Source of the DNA: Bacteroidales bacterium
GTDB lineage: Bacteria; Bacteroidota; Bacteroidia; Bacteroidales; UBA932
Assembly: GCA_012513425.1 (NCBI GenBank)
Contig: JAAZCF010000335.1
Span: forward strand, 1-9,133
DNA: 9,133 bases
Direction: 5' to 3'
This document shows positions 6,396 to 9,133 of the stretch, one piece after another. The notes beneath the pieces were generated by a model, which worked only from the letters and a program-made list of their open reading frames with translations, was not told the DNA's origin and ran no database searches. Both the position numbers and the translations under genes were made by a program. Position 1 is the stretch's first letter; every line of letters begins with the position of its first letter.

Positions 6396-6408
6396 ATTCG
6401 TAAAAACA

Positions 6409-6475
6409 AGTCCTCGATCCGGATGGCCACTCTGTAAGATATGCAGAATGTGGAACCATTTTAATACCGAGGATT
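6409..6475 (+). promoter_or_regulatory. Structured leader RNA candidate directly before corA
   Basis: A 67-nt segment folds into one long hairpin that ends at the base before the corA ATG. P1 is AGTCCTCG (6409-6416) with CGAGGATT (6468-6475), 8 bp including one G·U. After an asymmetric internal loop (ATCC / TAATAC plus flanking base), P2 is GGATGG (6421-6426) with CCATTT (6456-6461). A bulged AA (6454-6455) and P3a CCAC (6427-6430)/GTGG (6450-6453) follow. A bulged AT and P3b TCTG (6431-6434)/CAGA (6444-6447) close a 9-nt loop TAAGATATG. The three G·U pairs hold only for plus-strand RNA. The purine-rich GAGGA before the ATG is locked in P1. There is no U tract, so it is not a terminator. I do not recognise it as M-box, yybP-ykoY, NiCo or another known class. 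Confidence 0.6.
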
Positions 6476-7426
6476 ATGATCGCAATATTCTACAAAACAA
6501 ATAATTCTACAATAGAAACTTCAAAAACTGTGGACATTCTTGACTCTTTACAGGTCATAGATTTGCTTTGGCTTGATTTGTATGACCCAAGCGGCGATGA
6601 AAAGCGCGCCGTTGAAAATTTTCTTGATACCACACTCCAGAGCCGAGCACAAGCAGAAGAAATTGAGAGTTCATCTCGCTACAGTGAAAACGAAAATTCA
6701 ATATTTGTAAACTCAAACTTTTTGATTCCTGGCCCTGATAATTATAACTTGGAGTCAGTGTCTTTTATTCTGCGTGAACAGGCTATTGTGTCAGTTCGCC
6801 AAGTGCCTTTACGCAGTTTTACTGACATTCAAAGACGTATTTTGGCCGGCAGAAAAATCTATCCTACGGGTTTCCATATTTTGCTTGGTATCTTGGAAAA
6901 TCGTGTTGACTTAGACGCCGACATGATTGAGTTAATGTCCAAGGAAATAGAGCAATATAGCAAGAGAGTAAGTTTAGGTGAAGATGTTGGAGACGAATTC
7001 TTGCTTGATATCAATCAACTGCAAGAAAATACTATGTTGGTTAGAGAGAATATTGTTGATAAGCAGAGGGTTATTTCAAGTATTTTGAAAAGCGAGAAAA
7101 CTCCGGATGAAATCAATACAAAGTTGTCAATTTTGCTTAAAGACATTTCTTCTCTCATCAATCATACGAATTTCAGTTTTGAACGTTTGGAGTATCTTCA
7201 AAATACCGTTTTGGGTTTGATTAATCTGGAACAGAACAAGATTATGAAGATCTTTACTATGGTGTCTTTGCTTTTGATGCCTCCTACACTCATTGCCAGT
7301 ATCTATGGCATGAATATTAAACTTCCTCTTTTCGGTGACTTCTTTGATATAGTGATAGTTGGAGCATTGATGTTGATAACAGTTGTCGCTTCAATTATTA
7401 TCTTCAGGAAAAGACGTTTGCTATAA
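6476..7426 (+). CDS. corA: CorA family divalent metal ion transporter
   Basis: A 316-residue inner-membrane channel of the CorA family, which as a pentamer takes up Mg2+ (some members move Co2+, Ni2+ or Zn2+). A cytoplasmic alpha/beta domain covers about 1-135, then long helices cover about 140-257. Two C-terminal transmembrane segments (about 258-277 and 291-311) flank the signature YGMN at 277-280, the selectivity filter. The tail RKRRLL is positively charged, as usual. The periplasmic loop after GMN is short and reads IKLPLFGDFF, without the MPEL of classic Mg2+ CorA proteins, so ion specificity is uncertain. The start ATG is the first base after the P1 stem of the leader hairpin, suggesting regulated translation. 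No clear terminator follows; rpsA has its own promoter. Confidence 0.92.
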   Translation: MIAIFYKTNNSTIETSKTVDILDSLQVIDLLWLDLYDPSGDEKRAVENFLDTTLQSRAQAEEIESSSRYSENENSIFVNSNFLIPGPDNYNLESVSFILREQAIVSVRQVPLRSFTDIQRRILAGRKIYPTGFHILLGILENRVDLDADMIELMSKEIEQYSKRVSLGEDVGDEFLLDINQLQENTMLVRENIVDKQRVISSILKSEKTPDEINTKLSILLKDISSLINHTNFSFERLEYLQNTVLGLINLEQNKIMKIFTMVSLLLMPPTLIASIYGMNIKLPLFGDFFDIVIVGALMLITVVASIIIFRKRRLL

Positions 7427-7431
7427 ATAAG

Positions 7432-7463
7432 TTTTTGAAAATCAAATAATTTTGGTATATTTG
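7432..7463 (+). promoter_or_regulatory. Bacteroidota-type promoter for rpsA
   Basis: TTTTTG (7432-7437) and TATATTTG (7456-7463) are separated by 18 bp. The elements are the same hexamer and octamer as in the tRNA-Asp promoter, with 1 bp shorter spacing. The expected start near 7468 leaves a leader of roughly 60 nt before the rpsA ATG. Confidence 0.85.
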
Positions 7464-7466
7464 CCC

Positions 7467-7483
7467 GCCTTTTGTATAAAGGC
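7467..7483 (+). other. Small hairpin at the 5' end of the rpsA leader
   Basis: GCCTTT (7467-7472) pairs with AAAGGC (7478-7483) around loop TGTAT. It lies at the predicted transcription start, so it would cap the 5' end of the mRNA. It could protect the message or act in autogenous control by S1, but nothing in the sequence decides between these or excludes chance. Confidence 0.4.
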
Positions 7484-7530
7484 TATATAAATAATGTCTA
7501 ACCACTTGGTAATTAAAGATTTAAACAATT

Positions 7531-9133
7531 ATGGAACAAGAAAAACAAATCATTGAGCAAGAAGAAGCTCCTGTTGAAGAGGCCGTTATGGATTCGCCAA
7601 AACGCAAAAGCAACGCTTCAGTAAGTAACGACAGTTTCGACTGGGAAACTTTTGAGAATGACACTCCTACAGGTGTTGACAAAAAATCAACAGATGAGGC
7701 TTATAACCAAACTCTCTCTCGCATAAACGAAGGTGAAGTGGTTGAGGGTGTCGTTTCTTCAATCAACAAACGCGAAGTTCTCGTTAACATCGGTTACAAG
7801 AGCGAAGGCGTCATCAGCGTTAACGAATTTCGTTATAACCCTGAGCTCGCTGTCGGCGACAAAGTAGAGGTTTATGTTGAAACTTCAGAAGACAAAAAAG
7901 GTCAACTGATTCTTTCACACAAGCGTGCTCGTTCACTCCGTTCATGGGATAGAGTTAATGAGGCATGCGAGAAAGACGAAGTCGTTAAAGGTTATGTTAA
8001 ATGCCGCACTAAGGGCGGTATGATAGTTGATGTATTCGGAATTGAAGCATTCTTGCCAGGTTCACAAATAGATGTCAAACCTATTAGAGATTACGATATT
8101 TATGTAAACAAAACAATGGACTTCAAGATCGTCAAGATCAACAATGAATTCCGCAATGTTGTTGTTTCACACAAGGCTCTAATAGAAGCTGAGCTTGAGG
8201 CTCAAAAAGCAGACATCATCGCTAAACTAGAAAAAGGTCAGATTCTTGAAGGTGTCGTTAAGAACATCACTTCTTACGGTGTATTCGTTGACCTTGGTGG
8301 CGTAGATGGTCTTATCCACATCACTGACCTTAGTTGGGGTCGCATCAATCATCCTGAAGAGGTTGTTACTCTTGATGAGAAGATTAATGTTGTTATCCTT
8401 GACTTTGACGATGTTAAGAAGCGTATCGCTCTTGGTATCAAACAACTTACACCTCACCCTTGGGATGCTCTCGATCCAAATCTTAAAGTTGGTGACAAAG
8501 TATTAGGTAAAGTAGTCGTTATCGCTGACTATGGTGCTTTTGTTGAGGTTCAGCCAGGTGTAGAAGGTCTTATCCACGTTTCAGAAATGAGCTGGAGCCA
8601 GCACCTACGCAGTGCACAAGACTTCTTCAAAGTAGGTGACGAAGTTGAGGCTGTTGTCCTTTCTCTTGATCGCGACGAGCGCAAGATGTCATTGGGTATC
8701 AAACAGCTCAAACCAGATCCATGGGAAAATATTCTTGAAAATTATCCTATCAGCAGCAAACATAATGCAATCGTTCGCAATATTACAAACTTCGGCGTAT
8801 TCGTAGAGCTTAAAGAGGGTGTTGAAGGTTTGGTTCATATCAGCGATCTTAGCTGGACCAAGAAGATTAAACATCCAAGTGAAATCGTTTCAATAGGTGA
8901 TTCTATCGAGGTTGTCGTTCTTGACGTTGATCAGACAATTCGTCGTTTGAGCCTTGGCCACAAACAACTTGAAGAGAGTCCATGGGAAGAATATGAAACA
9001 GTATTCACTGTTGGTTCAATTCAAGAAGGTACCGTTGTAGCTCTTAACGATAAAGGCGCAGTAGTATCTCTTGCTGATGGTATCGAAGGTTTTGCTCCAA
9101 GCAGACAAATTGTAAAAGAAGATGGTACAACAG
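7531..9133 (+). CDS. rpsA: 30S ribosomal protein S1 (partial, C-terminus beyond the window)
   Basis: The first 534 residues of S1, open to the right edge with no stop. S1 binds mRNA on the small ribosomal subunit and helps initiation, which matters where Shine-Dalgarno sites are weak, as here. An acidic, low-complexity N-terminus (about 1-60) precedes repeated S1 (OB-fold) domains at roughly 67-131, 149-214, 235-304, 320-392, 405-477 and 494 onward (cut off). Domains 3-5 show the classic pattern, for example YGVFVDLGGVDGLIHITDLSW (249-269) split over strands, YGAFVEV…GLIHVSEMSW (334-355) and FGVFVEL…GLVHISDLSW (421-442). The first two domains are divergent, as in all S1 proteins. ATG 7531 gives the expected acidic N-terminus. 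Codons favour highly expressed forms (CGT, CTT, GTT, ATC). There is no Shine-Dalgarno site before the start. Confidence 0.95.
   Translation, partial: MEQEKQIIEQEEAPVEEAVMDSPKRKSNASVSNDSFDWETFENDTPTGVDKKSTDEAYNQTLSRINEGEVVEGVVSSINKREVLVNIGYKSEGVISVNEFRYNPELAVGDKVEVYVETSEDKKGQLILSHKRARSLRSWDRVNEACEKDEVVKGYVKCRTKGGMIVDVFGIEAFLPGSQIDVKPIRDYDIYVNKTMDFKIVKINNEFRNVVVSHKALIEAELEAQKADIIAKLEKGQILEGVVKNITSYGVFVDLGGVDGLIHITDLSWGRINHPEEVVTLDEKINVVILDFDDVKKRIALGIKQLTPHPWDALDPNLKVGDKVLGKVVVIADYGAFVEVQPGVEGLIHVSEMSWSQHLRSAQDFFKVGDEVEAVVLSLDRDERKMSLGIKQLKPDPWENILENYPISSKHNAIVRNITNFGVFVELKEGVEGLVHISDLSWTKKIKHPSEIVSIGDSIEVVVLDVDQTIRRLSLGHKQLEESPWEEYETVFTVGSIQEGTVVALNDKGAVVSLADGIEGFAPSRQIVKEDGTT

Noticed and set aside
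6292..6475. M-box or yybP-ykoY type metal riboswitch
   Set aside because: The conserved segments of these classes as I know them are absent. The leader is much smaller than an M-box and has a different stem order. It is kept only as an unclassified structured leader.
6409..6475. Terminator of the mntP transcript
   Set aside because: The hairpin is strong but is not followed by a T run. The next bases are the corA start codon.
8306..8506. 66-codon plus-strand frame inside rpsA
   Set aside because: It is a shadow frame of leucine-rich nonsense within a continuous S1 reading frame. The S1 repeats run through it undisturbed, so no frameshift is indicated.

Overview
The window looks like an ordinary chromosomal segment of a member of the Bacteroidota, probably of the order Bacteroidales. 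Three things point there. Several promoters fit the phylum's -7 consensus TAnnTTTG with an upstream TTTG. Shine-Dalgarno sites are mostly absent. The gene families are typical of the phylum: DUF3822-like/rsmD, a PF05096 cyclotransferase lipoprotein, a thiamin-type TonB receptor and an S1 protein with a long acidic N-terminus. I see no transposase, integrase, CRISPR array or prophage gene, and no broken genes apart from the two cut by the window edges.

Layout. Positions 1-628 hold the tail of a DUF3822-like gene overlapping rsmD. Positions 634-1177 are an RNA block: a promoter, tRNA-Asp(GTC) and its terminator on the plus strand, converging with the RNase P RNA gene (rnpB) and its terminator on the minus strand. 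From 1205 rightwards comes a lipoprotein of the glutaminyl cyclotransferase family, whose promoter region overlaps that of rnpB. A TPP riboswitch (about 2009-2078) then precedes a tightly packed run of four genes: a TonB-dependent receptor, a BadF/BcrA-type (GlcNAc-kinase-like) ATPase, recR and mntP. Gaps are 4 bp, an 8-bp overlap and 3 bp. After a 184-bp gap with a strongly foldable leader lies corA, and then, from its own promoter, rpsA (ribosomal protein S1), which runs off the right edge.

How it works together. The receptor is probably the outer-membrane thiamin uptake protein, repressed by TPP. The apparent Shine-Dalgarno GGAGG sits inside helix P4 of the aptamer, so ligand binding should hide it directly. 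The kinase-like gene, recR and mntP have no visible promoter of their own and appear to be in the same transcription unit. The two metal transporters, MntP (Mn2+ export) and CorA (Mg2+/divalent ions), are neighbours but probably separate units.

The item most worth follow-up is the 67-nt foldable leader that ends exactly at the corA start codon. I could not match it to a riboswitch class I know. Other points of interest are the unusual genes behind the TPP riboswitch, a 55-residue C-terminal extension on the kinase-like protein, the mutually overlapping rnpB/cyclotransferase promoters, and the hairpin plus small overlapping reading frame in the rpsA leader. I see no sign of a wholly new multi-gene system.
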